Position numbers and translations under genes: made by a program | DNA from: Bacillota bacterium | GTDB taxonomy: Bacteria > Bacillota > Sulfobacillia > JACIYH01 | Direction of reading: 5' to 3' | Assembly: GCA_030019365.1 (NCBI GenBank) | Contig: JASEFA010000002.1 | Span: 458,525-522,524 of the forward strand | DNA length: 64,000 nt | Notes under the pieces: model-generated | Database searches by the model: none | Told to the model about the DNA's origin: nothing | What the model saw: only the letters and a program-made list of their open reading frames with translations | Shown: piece by piece, positions 10,798 through 19,355 of the stretch | How the letters are laid out: the number at the start of each line of letters is the position of its first letter | How positions within the stretch are numbered: position 1 is the stretch's first letter

Positions 10798-11297
10798 TCC
10801 TTCCTCTCGGCCCGCTCCCCCGCCAGGGCCTCCGCCGTGTCCCTGGCCAGTTCCAGCAACATGGCTCGAAACACCCGCGCGCGCACCTCGTCCCGCCACG
10901 GGAGACCGAGGGCAAGGGTCTCCCGTCTCAGGGCAGCCGCCATGAGACGGGCCTCCCGCGCGGTTATTATCCCCTCTCCATGCAGGCGCAGGATGCAGCG
11001 TTCTGCCTGAACCTGACTCATGGTCTCGGGACCGTGTTCCAGGGCGCGCCGGATGACCTCGCGGGCGTGGGCGGGTAGCTTGACTATGCGCAGGTAGCCG
11101 CCCGACCCCCGCCGGCTCTCCACCAGGAAGCCCTGGGCATAGGTGAACCGGGTGTCGAGCACGTAGTTGATCTGGGAGGGGGCACACCCGAACCTCTCCG
11201 CCAGTTCGCCCCTCTGGACCTCCACCGATCCTTCCGGGGCGTCGACCAGGAGGGATTCCAGATATTCCTCGATCAGGTCGGCCAGATTGCGGGCCAT
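10794..11297 (-). CDS. ctsR: transcriptional repressor CtsR
   Basis: Repressor of the clp operon. Starts MARNLADLIEEYLESLL and contains the winged helix with RFTYAQGFLVESRRGSGGYL, the glycine-rich wing that inserts into the minor groove and senses heat in the family. 167 residues. ATG at 11297 with GGGAGG 6 nt upstream; an in-frame extension to 11351 lacks support. An operator match is found at 11359-11375, so the gene is autoregulated. Confidence 0.95.
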   Translation of the reverse strand: MARNLADLIEEYLESLLVDAPEGSVEVQRGELAERFGCAPSQINYVLDTRFTYAQGFLVESRRGSGGYLRIVKLPAHAREVIRRALEHGPETMSQVQAERCILRLHGEGIITAREARLMAAALRRETLALGLPWRDEVRARVFRAMLLELARDTAEALAGERAERKE

Positions 11298-11358
11298 CTC
11301 GTCCCTCCCAACCGGGTCACCGGAGCGCCCACCAGGGGGCACCTCCTGCACCCGAGGG

Positions 11359-11375
11359 TCTGACCTGTTTTGACC
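11359..11375 (-). promoter_or_regulatory. CtsR operator
   Basis: On the minus strand, GGTCAAA-ACA-GGTCAGA: two heptads in direct repeat with 3-bp spacing, one mismatch to the known GGTCAAA-NAN-GGTCAAA box in the second heptad and one in the spacer. It lies about 12 bp downstream of the -10, over the expected transcription start. Confidence 0.8.
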
Positions 11376-11386
11376 TTCCGCTACCC

Positions 11387-11392
11387 ATTATA
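11387..11392 (-). promoter_or_regulatory. -10 element of the ctsR operon promoter
   Basis: Perfect TATAAT on the minus strand. The -35 is weak (TGGATT at 17-bp spacing) and falls beside the T-run of the rlmI-like gene's terminator. Confidence 0.55.
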
Positions 11393-11406
11393 CGGGAACC
11401 ATCCCG

Positions 11407-11454
11407 AAAAATCCAGGGCTGGTGCAGCGGCCTGCCGTCAGGGACCACCAGCCC
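11407..11454 (-). terminator. intrinsic terminator of the EF-G/RlmI-like operon
   Basis: Minus-strand stem GGGCTGGTG (11446-11454) pairs with CACCAGCCC (11416-11424) around a 21-nt loop, followed by TGGATTTTT. It separates this operon from the ctsR operon on the same strand. Confidence 0.5.
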
Positions 11455-11502
11455 GCGGCCCGGTCAGCAGGAGCTGCAGAGGCGCGGGGCGGAGCGGCCG
11501 TG

Positions 11503-12684
11503 CTAAGCGGGAAACGAGCGGCAGATGAAGCACTTGAGATAGCGGCTCTCCGGGTATCCGAGCAGGACGGGGTGATCGGGAGGCTGGCCCCGCATCTCCA
11601 GCACCAGCACCCGGCGACCGGCGTCGCGAGCGGCCTTTGCCACCACCGTCAGGAAGGTGTCCGGGTCCAGATGGGAAGAGCAGGAACTGGTGACCAGGTA
11701 CCCGCCCGGGTTGAGCAGGCGCAGTGCGCGCAGGTTGATCTCCTTGTAGCCGCGCAGGGCGCCCGCGAGGGCGTCGCGGGAGCGGGCAAAGGCGGGCGGG
11801 TCCAGGATGACCAGATCAAACCGCTCGTGCTCCTGTTCCAGGGTACGCAACAGGTCGAAGGCGTTCCCCTCCCGGAAGCGGCACCCCTCGGCCACCCCGT
11901 TCAGTTCGGCGTTTTCCCGCGCCAACCCCACCGCCCAGGCGGAAGATTCCACCGCCAGTACCTCGCGAGCGCCGGCGCGGGCGGCGTGGACGGCAAAGCC
12001 GCCCGTGTACGAGAAGGCATCCAGCACACGGGCACCCGGGGCCAGGCGGGCCGCCGCCCCCCGGTTGAGCCGCTGGTCGAGAAAATGACCGGTCTTGTGC
12101 CCTGCGGCCACGTCCACCCACAGGCGGACGTCCCCCTCCGCCACCTCCACGCGCGGGGGCAGGTCCGCGGGGGTACCGGGCGCGGGGCCGCTTTCCAGGG
12201 GCAGGCCCTCCAGCTCCCGCACGGGGGCGTCGTTGCGCAGAAAGACGGCCGGGCACGCGGTAAGGGAGCGCAGGGCCTCCACCAGGAAGTCCCGGCGCAC
12301 GTCCACCCCCAGGGCCAGGGTCTGCACCACCAGCCAGGGGCCAAACCTGTCTGCCACCAGGCCGGGAAGGCCGTCCGACTCGGCGAACACCACCCGGCAG
12401 GCGGCATCCCCCCAGAACGGCTGTCGCTGCTCCCACGCGGCGCGCAGGCGAGCCAGCCAGAAGTCGTCGTCCACCTGCTCGTCCCGGTGGGTGAGCAACC
12501 TCACCCTGATCAGAGAGGCGGGGTTGATGAAACCCCGCCCCACAAACCGCCCGCGGTGATCCACCACGGTGACCAGGTCGCCGGGAGCGAAATCGCCTCC
12601 GATGTTCTCGATTTCGCTGGCGAACACCCAGGGGTGTCCTTCGCGAGCTCGATGCGGTCCCCGGGTGAGGTGGACGATGGCCAT
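11503..12684 (-). CDS. class I SAM-dependent rRNA methyltransferase (RlmI-like)
   Basis: 393 residues: N-terminal PUA domain (GHPWVFASEIENIGGDFAPG), an EEHD-like middle, and a Rossmann methyltransferase domain with SAM motif VLDAFSYTGGFAVHAAR, NPPY-like LDPPAFAR and catalytic-loop SCSSHLDPDTF. This layout is that of RlmI, which methylates C5 of a cytosine in 23S rRNA; the target here is inferred. ATG at 12684 follows the EF-G-like stop by 2 nt, so the two form an operon. Confidence 0.9.
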   Translation of the reverse strand: MAIVHLTRGPHRAREGHPWVFASEIENIGGDFAPGDLVTVVDHRGRFVGRGFINPASLIRVRLLTHRDEQVDDDFWLARLRAAWEQRQPFWGDAACRVVFAESDGLPGLVADRFGPWLVVQTLALGVDVRRDFLVEALRSLTACPAVFLRNDAPVRELEGLPLESGPAPGTPADLPPRVEVAEGDVRLWVDVAAGHKTGHFLDQRLNRGAAARLAPGARVLDAFSYTGGFAVHAARAGAREVLAVESSAWAVGLARENAELNGVAEGCRFREGNAFDLLRTLEQEHERFDLVILDPPAFARSRDALAGALRGYKEINLRALRLLNPGGYLVTSSCSSHLDPDTFLTVVAKAARDAGRRVLVLEMRGQPPDHPVLLGYPESRYLKCFICRSFPA

Positions 12685-12686
12685 GC

Positions 12687-14762
12687 TTACTTCTCCGCGG
12701 CCTCTCTGGCCGCCTTGGCCTGGGCGATGATCTCCTGGGCCAGGTGGGCCGGCACTTCCTCGTAGTGGTCGAACTCCATGGTGAAGGTGCCCCGCCCCTG
12801 GGTGATGGAACGCAGGTCGATGGCGTAGCGGAACATCTCCGCCAGGGGCACCATGGCCCGGATCACCTGGAAGGAACCGCGGGGCTCCATGCCCAGGATA
12901 CGGCCCCGCTTCTTGTTGAGGTCGCCCATCACGTCTCCCATGAAGGCTTCCGGCACCATGACCTCGACCCGGTCGATGGGCTCCAGCAACACAGGCTTAG
13001 CCTCCGCCATCCCCTTCTTGAAGGCCATGGAGGCGGCGATCTTGAAGGCCAGCTCCGAGGAGTCCACGGTGTGGTAGGAACCGTCGTAGAGAGTGACCTT
13101 GACTGCGGTGACGGGGTAGCCGGCCAGGACCCCCTCCTGCAGGGCCTCCCGCACGCCCTTCTCCACCGCGGGAACGTACTGCCTGGGCACCGCCCCTCCG
13201 AAGATGCGTTCGCCGAACTCAAACTCCCGGTCCGGCTCGCCCGGCTCGATCTCCAGGAACACGTGGCCGTACTGGCCGCGACCGCCGGTCTGTTTCTTGT
13301 GCTTGTACTCGGACTTCACGGACTGCCGCACCGTTTCCCGGTAGGGAACGCGAGGCGCCTCCAGGTTCACCTCCACCCCGAACTTGCGCCGCAACCGTTC
13401 CACGATCACGTCCAGGTGCAGTTCCCCCATGCCGTAGATGAGCATCTGCCCGGTAGCCGTGCTCTTCTCCACCCGGAAGGTGGGATCTTCCTCGGCCAGG
13501 CGGGCCAGGCTGGCCGAGATCTTCTCCTCGTCCCCGCGGGCCTTGGGAGAAACGGCCACCGCGTACACGGGCGAAGGGAAGGCGATACCCGGCAGCCGCA
13601 CCGGATGGCCCTGGTCGCAGAGGGTATCTCCCGTGGCCGTCTCCTGCAGCTTGGCCACCGTGCCGATGTCACCCGGCCCCACCGCTTCGGTGGGTTCCTG
13701 GTGCTTGCCCTTGAGGAAAAACAGTTGCCCCACCCGCTCCGTCCTGGCCCGGGTGGCATTGTACACCTGAGAATCCGATTGCACCTTCCCCGCGTACACC
13801 CGGAACAGGGTCATGCGGCCGACATACGGGTCGGCAGTGGTCTTGAACACCAGGGCGGCGAAGGGAGCGTCGGGGTCGGGTCGGCACTCCACGGTCTCGC
13901 CCGCGGGCGTCTCCGCTCGGGCCGGGGCATCGGCCGGCGAGGGGACCAGCCTCGCCACCGCGTCCAGAAGGGAGCCCACCCCCAGGGTGCGCAAGGCCGA
14001 CCCCGCCAGCACGGGGAACACCCTGCGCTGCCGCACGCCGGCGGCCAGGCCCTGCCAGATCTCATCGGGAGCCAGTTCCTCCCCCTCCAGGTACTTCATG
14101 AGAAGGTCGTCGGAGCCCTCGGCCGCCGCCTCCACCAGTTGCGCCCGGTAGGTGTTCACCTCATCCACCATATCCCCCGGGACCTCCATCTCGCGGGGCT
14201 GGCCGGCGCCGTCCCAAACCAGGGCGCACCTGGCTACCAGGTCCACCACCCCACGCAGAGCCGCCTCGGCCCCGATGGGAACGGTCAGGGGGACGATCCC
14301 CCGGCCCATGTTCCGCTGCAGACCCTCCAGGGTGCGGCGGAAGCTGGCGTTCTCGCGGTCCATCTTGTTCACGAAGACCAGGCAGGGGAGGTCCCGCTCG
14401 GCAGCGTATCCCCAGACGAGTTCCGTACCCACCTCCACTCCGGCCACCGCGTCACACAGCACGCAGGCGGCTTCCACCACCCGCATGCCCGCCTTGACCT
14501 CGCCCACGAAGTCGAAGTAGCCCGGGGTGTCGATCACGTTCACCTTGCGGTCGCTCCACCGTATGGGAGCAATTGAAGTGCTGATGGAAACCTTCCGTCG
14601 TACTTCCTCGGGGTCGTAGTCCGTGGTGGCCGAACCCTCGTCCACCCGGCCCAGGCGATCAACGGCGCCCGCCACATAAAGCATGGCCTCGGACAGCGTG
14701 GTCTTTCCCGCCCCGCCATGGGATACCAGGGCCAGATTGCGGATCCCTTCCGGTTTCGTCAC
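12687..14762 (-). CDS. elongation factor G paralogue (EF-G2 type)
   Basis: 691-residue translational GTPase with EF-G domains I-V. The P-loop reads HGGAGKTT (15-22) instead of the AHIDAGKTT of canonical FusA, a feature of the EF-G-like paralogue group; switch II DTPGYFDF and NKMD (about 131-134) are intact, and the C-terminus has EVMVPEAFMGDVMGDLNKKRG. It stands apart from any str operon gene (no rpsL, rpsG or tuf here), supporting paralogue status. Its role in translocation versus recycling is not known. GTG start at 14762 with GGGGAG upstream. Own promoter at 14809-14838; co-transcribed with the RlmI-like gene. Confidence 0.92.
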   Translation of the reverse strand: MTKPEGIRNLALVSHGGAGKTTLSEAMLYVAGAVDRLGRVDEGSATTDYDPEEVRRKVSISTSIAPIRWSDRKVNVIDTPGYFDFVGEVKAGMRVVEAACVLCDAVAGVEVGTELVWGYAAERDLPCLVFVNKMDRENASFRRTLEGLQRNMGRGIVPLTVPIGAEAALRGVVDLVARCALVWDGAGQPREMEVPGDMVDEVNTYRAQLVEAAAEGSDDLLMKYLEGEELAPDEIWQGLAAGVRQRRVFPVLAGSALRTLGVGSLLDAVARLVPSPADAPARAETPAGETVECRPDPDAPFAALVFKTTADPYVGRMTLFRVYAGKVQSDSQVYNATRARTERVGQLFFLKGKHQEPTEAVGPGDIGTVAKLQETATGDTLCDQGHPVRLPGIAFPSPVYAVAVSPKARGDEEKISASLARLAEEDPTFRVEKSTATGQMLIYGMGELHLDVIVERLRRKFGVEVNLEAPRVPYRETVRQSVKSEYKHKKQTGGRGQYGHVFLEIEPGEPDREFEFGERIFGGAVPRQYVPAVEKGVREALQEGVLAGYPVTAVKVTLYDGSYHTVDSSELAFKIAASMAFKKGMAEAKPVLLEPIDRVEVMVPEAFMGDVMGDLNKKRGRILGMEPRGSFQVIRAMVPLAEMFRYAIDLRSITQGRGTFTMEFDHYEEVPAHLAQEIIAQAKAAREAAEK

Positions 14763-14808
14763 CTGCTCCCCACCTACTTTCTGCTGGCCGGCGAAAAGCC
14801 CATCCGGT

Positions 14809-14838
14809 ATTATACTGGAGGCCGTGCCGGGCGGTCAA
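14809..14838 (-). promoter_or_regulatory. sigma-A promoter of the EF-G-like gene
   Basis: Minus strand TTGACC (14833-14838), 18-bp spacer, perfect TATAAT (14809-14814). Confidence 0.7.
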
Positions 14839-14898
14839 AGATCCGGTGCGAAACCATCGGGGCTTCTGTTTCGTCCATAAGGCGGGGAGAGATGGCAA

Positions 14899-16560
14899 GT
14901 GAGAAAGCTCGGCCCATTCATGGTAATCCCGCTGGTGCTGATCCCACTCCTGTTGGGTACCCTGTCTGCCTGCCGCCGCACCCCGCCCCCGCTACCCTCG
15001 TTCACCGTGCAGGTCATCCTGGCCCAGGTCACTGAGTCCCACCTGCTGCCTGGAGAGACTCAGGTAACCCCGGGAAAGCGGTACCTGATCGGCGCACCGG
15101 CCGCGGTGATCACTTTCCAGTTCCCGCAGGCCATGGACAGGGGGGCAACGGGCGCAGCCATCCTGGTGAAGCCCGCCCTCACCCACGAAATCCACTGGTC
15201 CGCAGACGACATCCTGCAGCTACGGATGGCAGACCTCCCTCTGGACCAACCGGTACGGGTCGGCCTGGGTGAGGGAGCACGGGCCGCCTCGGGTGCCACC
15301 GCCCTGCCCGTGGAGTTCTCCCTGGTGCGGGTCGAAGCACCGGCGGTGGTGGCCACTGTGGAGGGGCAACCCGGCGTAACCGGACCCGGCATGTACCGGC
15401 TCCTGGCGGGCAAGAAGACCGTGCGCCTGGACTTCACCCGCCCCATGGACCGTCCCGCCGTGGAGAAGCTGCTGCTGCCCCAGATCGACCCCCGGTGCCA
15501 GCCCAGCCTGAGGTGGGAAAACGACCAGCTCGCCTACCTGGACCTGGATCTGCTCGAGGGGACGCGGGTCGCCATTTCCTTCCTGGCATGGCCTGACAAC
15601 CGGGGGGTCCCCAGCCTGGAGCCCAGGCCGTTCGTTCTCGAAGGGGTGGGCACCGTACGCCTGGTCACGGGAGCGAGCCCGGACCGCCCCACCACGGTGG
15701 GTACACTCCTGGATCAGTTCTCCGAGGGCACGGTGGCCCCGGACGGGCGTCGCGTAGCCCTCCTGGAGCGGTTCCCGGTGGAGGAGGCGGAGGAGGTCGT
15801 GGTCTGGGTGCTGAACCTCACCACCCACGCCCTGGAACGACTGGCTTCCTTCACGGACACGGGCCAGTTCGCCATGGGCTGGATGCCCGATTCCCGTCAC
15901 CTGGTGGTAAACGCCGGCTCGAACCTGGTGGAGCTGGACACCTCGGGGGGCAAGTCCCGGAGTCTCCTGGAACCGGCCGAGCGGGTCATCCTGGGTATAG
16001 CGGTGGCCCCTGCCTCGGGCCGGGTGGCATGCTTCGTCTCCTCTGCCCCGGAAAAAGGCGCCGCCGTGGACCTGGTGATAGCGGGGAAGGAGGGCACCGC
16101 CACCTATCCGGCCGTCACCCACCTTCATTCCCGCGAGGGTTTCTGGATGCCCGTACCGGGTGCGTGGTCCCCGGACGAGGCCTGGATAGCCTTTCCGGAC
16201 CTCCGTTCTACCTCGGAGACCATACTGACTCTCATCGACCCCGACAAGGGGGGAACGCGCCTGCTCGGGGGCCCGGCGGACGCGCTGGCCTTCCCGCCCT
16301 CCGGCGCGGAACTGGTCGTGCGCAACCCCGACGGCAGCTGGGATCTGGTGGGTGTGGGCGACGGGTCGCGCACGTCCCTGCTGCCGGCCAGGGAAGGTTA
16401 CCAGCGCGTTTTCTGGTCCAGGACGGGCGAGCAGGCCTGTTTCGCCCGAACCGAAGGTGGCTTCCTGCTCTGGGACCGGAAGCAGGGGAACCTGGCTTCC
16501 GCCGCCCAGGGAATCCCTCTGGGCTGGGCGGGCGACCAGTTGCTCTGGATCACCCCGTGA
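14899..16560 (+). CDS. lipoprotein with Ig-like and WD40/TolB-like beta-propeller regions
   Basis: 553-residue secreted lipoprotein. N-terminal charged MRKLGP, a hydrophobic stretch and the lipobox LSAC (cysteine about residue 25) predict membrane anchoring. The first half (to about 250) is beta-rich with repeated MDR-containing strands resembling Ig-like modules; the second half has repeated aspartate-containing blades (TVAPDGRRVALLE, GWMPDSRHLVVN, AWSPDEAWIAFP) typical of TolB/WD40-like propellers. No substrate can be assigned. GTG start at 14899. Its stop lies 11 bp inside the convergent eRF1-like gene, so the 3' ends overlap. Confidence 0.8.
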   Translation: MRKLGPFMVIPLVLIPLLLGTLSACRRTPPPLPSFTVQVILAQVTESHLLPGETQVTPGKRYLIGAPAAVITFQFPQAMDRGATGAAILVKPALTHEIHWSADDILQLRMADLPLDQPVRVGLGEGARAASGATALPVEFSLVRVEAPAVVATVEGQPGVTGPGMYRLLAGKKTVRLDFTRPMDRPAVEKLLLPQIDPRCQPSLRWENDQLAYLDLDLLEGTRVAISFLAWPDNRGVPSLEPRPFVLEGVGTVRLVTGASPDRPTTVGTLLDQFSEGTVAPDGRRVALLERFPVEEAEEVVVWVLNLTTHALERLASFTDTGQFAMGWMPDSRHLVVNAGSNLVELDTSGGKSRSLLEPAERVILGIAVAPASGRVACFVSSAPEKGAAVDLVIAGKEGTATYPAVTHLHSREGFWMPVPGAWSPDEAWIAFPDLRSTSETILTLIDPDKGGTRLLGGPADALAFPPSGAELVVRNPDGSWDLVGVGDGSRTSLLPAREGYQRVFWSRTGEQACFARTEGGFLLWDRKQGNLASAAQGIPLGWAGDQLLWITP

Positions 16561-17710
16561 ACGGGGTCGGCAGGTAGCGAAGGAGAGCACCCACACCCCG
16601 CAGTTGATCGCGCCGGGGAGCGCCCCCCACCCTTTCCACCTGGCAGCCCCGTTCCAGGGCCAGTTCCATCAGTTCCGTGACCAGGTCGGCCACCGCCACC
16701 AGGGTACGCGCGCAGCGGGGGCACGCTCCTGCCTGCAGATCCAGGTAGCCGCAGGAGGGGCAGCGGCATCCGGACGTGTTGAAGGCGCTGTCGACCACCA
16801 CCGTGGTGGCGGCACCCTCCTGCACCGCCCGCAGGACCCCGGGCAGCCCCGTCACCACGTTTCCCCCCGCCCTGACTTCGGCCAGGACGTCCTCCAGCGC
16901 CTTCCTCCCCCGGCTGCGGGACACCTCCTCGTGGAGTCCGGTCACCGCTTCCAGCACCTGGGCCGGGCGGGCCGCGGCCGCCAGGGGCAGAGTTCCCAGT
17001 ACCCGTTCCCGCCAGGGCGAAGCAAGCCCATGCAGGAGCTGCTGGGAGAGGGCCGGGTTGCCCCCCACCACCACATAATCGCAATCGTGTTCCTCCGCCA
17101 GGGCCTGAGCGCGCCCGGCCACCTCCTTGAGGTGCCGCTGCACGTGATCGTCGATGTGCCGTTCAATGCGCCGCCCCTTGAGGCCGGCCCAGCCGGACCT
17201 GCGCACCCGGGAGGGGACATCCGAAGCAAGGGTCTCCACTTCGCGGGCCTGGCCGCCTCCCGCCGTCAGGAAGCGAGAGCCGGCCCGTTCCACCATGACC
17301 ACCCCGAAACGGGGGTAGTCGTGGAGCTGAAGCCAGAGGGGACGCAGGTAGGGCGCCCCCGCCGGCACCACCAGGTCGGGGACCGGCCCCGGCAGTCCGT
17401 AAACCTGCCACAGCCCCCTGGGTTCGCAGGCGAACACGGACAACCCTCTCACGCCGCCTTCCCGCTGAAATCCCAGGCCCACGTATTGCTCCATCCGCTC
17501 CAGGTCGGCTTCGGCAGCCCGCCGCACCTCACGGGGCAGGGTAGGGTCAAGGGACTCGCGCGCTTCCCGCAAGAGCTTGCGGGCGGTAACCTGATACTCC
17601 CTGCGGGGATACTTCTCGGCGGAAACGTCCAGGTAAAGACTCACCACCACCGCGTCCGGACCCGCCTGAAACTGCCGCAGCACCTCCACCTGCCGGCGGC
17701 TCAGCAACAT
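16550..17710 (-). CDS. bacterial eRF1-like (baeRF/Vms1-related) protein with zinc ribbon
   Basis: 386 residues. The layout resembles bacterial proteins related to archaeo-eukaryotic release factor 1: an N-terminal domain with VSLYLDVS, a middle domain with FGVVMVERAGSRFLTAGGG and HIDDHVQRHLKEVAGRAQAL, and an L7Ae-like C-terminal domain (VVVDSAFN) containing a Cys4 zinc ribbon (CRCPSCGYLDLQAGACPRC). Such proteins are proposed to act at stalled ribosomes or hydrolyse peptidyl-tRNA; I see no GGQ motif, so hydrolysis would rely on other residues. ATG at 17710 behind GGAGGGG. Family call is from motif memory and is moderate. Confidence 0.65.
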   Translation of the reverse strand: MLLSRRQVEVLRQFQAGPDAVVVSLYLDVSAEKYPRREYQVTARKLLREARESLDPTLPREVRRAAEADLERMEQYVGLGFQREGGVRGLSVFACEPRGLWQVYGLPGPVPDLVVPAGAPYLRPLWLQLHDYPRFGVVMVERAGSRFLTAGGGQAREVETLASDVPSRVRRSGWAGLKGRRIERHIDDHVQRHLKEVAGRAQALAEEHDCDYVVVGGNPALSQQLLHGLASPWRERVLGTLPLAAAARPAQVLEAVTGLHEEVSRSRGRKALEDVLAEVRAGGNVVTGLPGVLRAVQEGAATTVVVDSAFNTSGCRCPSCGYLDLQAGACPRCARTLVAVADLVTELMELALERGCQVERVGGAPRRDQLRGVGALLRYLPTPFTG

Positions 17711-17840
17711 CGACCCCTCCTCTCACGAGGCCGCCCGGGCCCCTACCACTGTATTCGTCGACACGCCCACGCAAGCAGTCCCAACGGCATATTATGGGAC
17801 GGAAGGCCCTGTCGGCCTTCGCACCGTCGAGGTGAGCCGC

Positions 17841-18806
17841 ATGGCCCGCTTCTACCCCCAGCGACTGCCGTACGTCTGGAGCCGGGAATCCTGGTCGGCC
17901 CGGCCACCTGCGGGGAAGCTCGTTCCTCTGGGAAGTCCCCGCACGATAACCCTGCACCACACCGTGTCCGCACCGGCCTCCCCCTACCGGGAAATCCATG
18001 GCATCCAGGATTACCACCTGCGCCGGGGGTTCATGGACATCGGCTACCATTTCCTGGTAGACCGCCCCTCCCATGTAAGTGGTCAGGACGCCTACTGGGG
18101 CCGGCAGACCCAGCCGGACGGCTCTCTCAGCCTGGGAGCCCATGCCCGCGACCACAACCAGGCCAATATCGGGGTGGCCGTCCTGGGAAACTACGAGGTC
18201 GACCAGGCCTCGCCCCAGCAGCTGGCAAGCCTGGCTGCCCTCCTGGCCTGGCTGTGCTTCGCCTGGGACATCGACCCCGCCCATATCGTACCTCATTCCG
18301 ACCTCAATCCCACGGCCTGCCCGGGCAGGCACCTGGCCGCCGCCGTCCCCTGGTTACGCTGGCAGGTCACCTGGTGGCTGCACGGCCTAAGCGGCGAGGC
18401 CCCCGCCTCCCCCCTGCCGGGCGATCAGGTGCGCATCGTCGCCCCTGCCGCTTCCGGCATCATCCCGGGCAAATGGCACGACGGCATCGCCTGGGCCGCC
18501 GTGCGCCCCCTGGCCACCTCTCTCGGCCGCCAGGTGGTGTGGGAGGATCACAGCCGCACCGTGTACGTATTCCTGCAGAAACGGCCCCTGCTCAGCCTGC
18601 GCCCGCCCCCGGTCCCCCAGGTGCGCGTGGTGGTGGAACATACCGTCCTCCCCCTCGACCCGCCCGCCCGCGTCGAGGACAACGCATCCATGGCCCCTCT
18701 GCAACCCCTCGCCGCGGCCATGGGGCAGACGGTACTGTGGTACCCTCCCTCCCGCACGGCGGCCGTGGTCACGTCCCCCGGGCCGCCCGCCCCCGCACGC
18801 ATGTGA
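17841..18806 (+). CDS. N-acetylmuramoyl-L-alanine amidase with copper-amine-oxidase-like stalk domain
   Basis: 321 residues. The N-terminal Amidase_2 (PGRP-like) domain has zinc ligands in ITLHHT, PHSDLNP and TACPG and spans about residues 35-180; it cleaves the bond between muramic acid and the peptide stem. Two C-terminal repeats resemble the copper amine oxidase N-terminal-like stalk found in clostridial wall proteins (GIAWAAVRPLATSLGRQVVW and the parallel ASMAPLQPLAAAMGQTVLW). No signal peptide is evident, so export would need another route or the start is mis-set. ATG at 17841 has GAGGTG 6 nt upstream, preferred over GTG at 17832. Confidence 0.88.
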   Translation: MARFYPQRLPYVWSRESWSARPPAGKLVPLGSPRTITLHHTVSAPASPYREIHGIQDYHLRRGFMDIGYHFLVDRPSHVSGQDAYWGRQTQPDGSLSLGAHARDHNQANIGVAVLGNYEVDQASPQQLASLAALLAWLCFAWDIDPAHIVPHSDLNPTACPGRHLAAAVPWLRWQVTWWLHGLSGEAPASPLPGDQVRIVAPAASGIIPGKWHDGIAWAAVRPLATSLGRQVVWEDHSRTVYVFLQKRPLLSLRPPPVPQVRVVVEHTVLPLDPPARVEDNASMAPLQPLAAAMGQTVLWYPPSRTAAVVTSPGPPAPARM

Positions 18807-18867
18807 AGGCAACGGCGCTTCACCTCCGCACAGGACCCGCGCGTCCCGCCTGCGCGAGGTTGCCCGG

Positions 18868-18893
18868 GGCCGGTCTTCCGGCCACATCGTTTT
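18868..18893 (+). terminator. possible weak terminator after the amidase gene
   Basis: GGCCGG-TCTT-CCGGCC hairpin (18868-18883) followed by ACATCGTTTT. The stem is short and the T-run is displaced by 6 nt, so this is tentative. Confidence 0.3.
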
Positions 18894-18910
18894 CATAGCA
18901 CTGACAAACC

Positions 18911-19259
18911 TGGTGGAGGTGCCGGGAGTCGCACCCGGGTCCGCAGGTGAACAGGTGCCAGTCTCTACGAGCGTAGCCCGCGTTTTGCTTTCGCCGCAGT
19001 CGGCTCCCGCGGGCGGGATCCGTCCCGGCTATCCTGGTTGCTTTCGCACCCGCAGCCTGCAGGAGGAAGGCTGCGGAGCTATCCTGCTGGTCGGCACCCG
19101 GCGGGTTCCGCAGGCCTAACCCGTCGGGCGTAGTGGCCGTCTAGGCCGCTAGAGCGAGATTCTCGTTGGCGTTTTGCTTTTCCCGCAGTTTAACGAGGCC
19201 ACGGGACCTCGGCTCGCTGCTCTCACCCGCACTACCCGCGTCGAACCTAGCTCACCCCC
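18911..19259 (-). ncRNA. ssrA: tmRNA (SsrA)
   Basis: 349-nt transfer-messenger RNA for trans-translation. The 5' end GGGGGTG pairs with 3' CACCTCC before ACCA, with the G3:U70 alanine identity pair; the T arm near the 3' end is GGGTGCGACTCCC-like. The resume frame (19170 down to 19141) reads A-N-E-N-L-A-L-A-A-stop with resume codon GCC, a normal ClpXP/ClpAP-type degradation tag. The smpB gene ends 97 bp upstream. Confidence 0.95.
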
Positions 19260-19279
19260 AAATCTCATTGCCTGTCACG

Positions 19280-19309
19280 ATTCTATCATGACCCGACCGC
19301 GCGCCGCAA
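19280..19309 (-). promoter_or_regulatory. promoter of ssrA
   Basis: Minus strand TTGCGG (19304-19309), 18-bp spacer, TAGAAT (19280-19285). A precursor leader of about 14 nt would precede the mature tmRNA 5' end. Confidence 0.5.
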
Positions 19310-19355
19310 GCACATCACCACCACAGCACATCACCACCAGCGGGCGGTCAGTACC

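Noticed and set aside
16352-18898. 848-codon plus-strand open frame
   Set aside because: It spans the lipoprotein end, the eRF1-like gene in antisense and the amidase in another frame; composition is His/Pro/Arg-rich with no domain.
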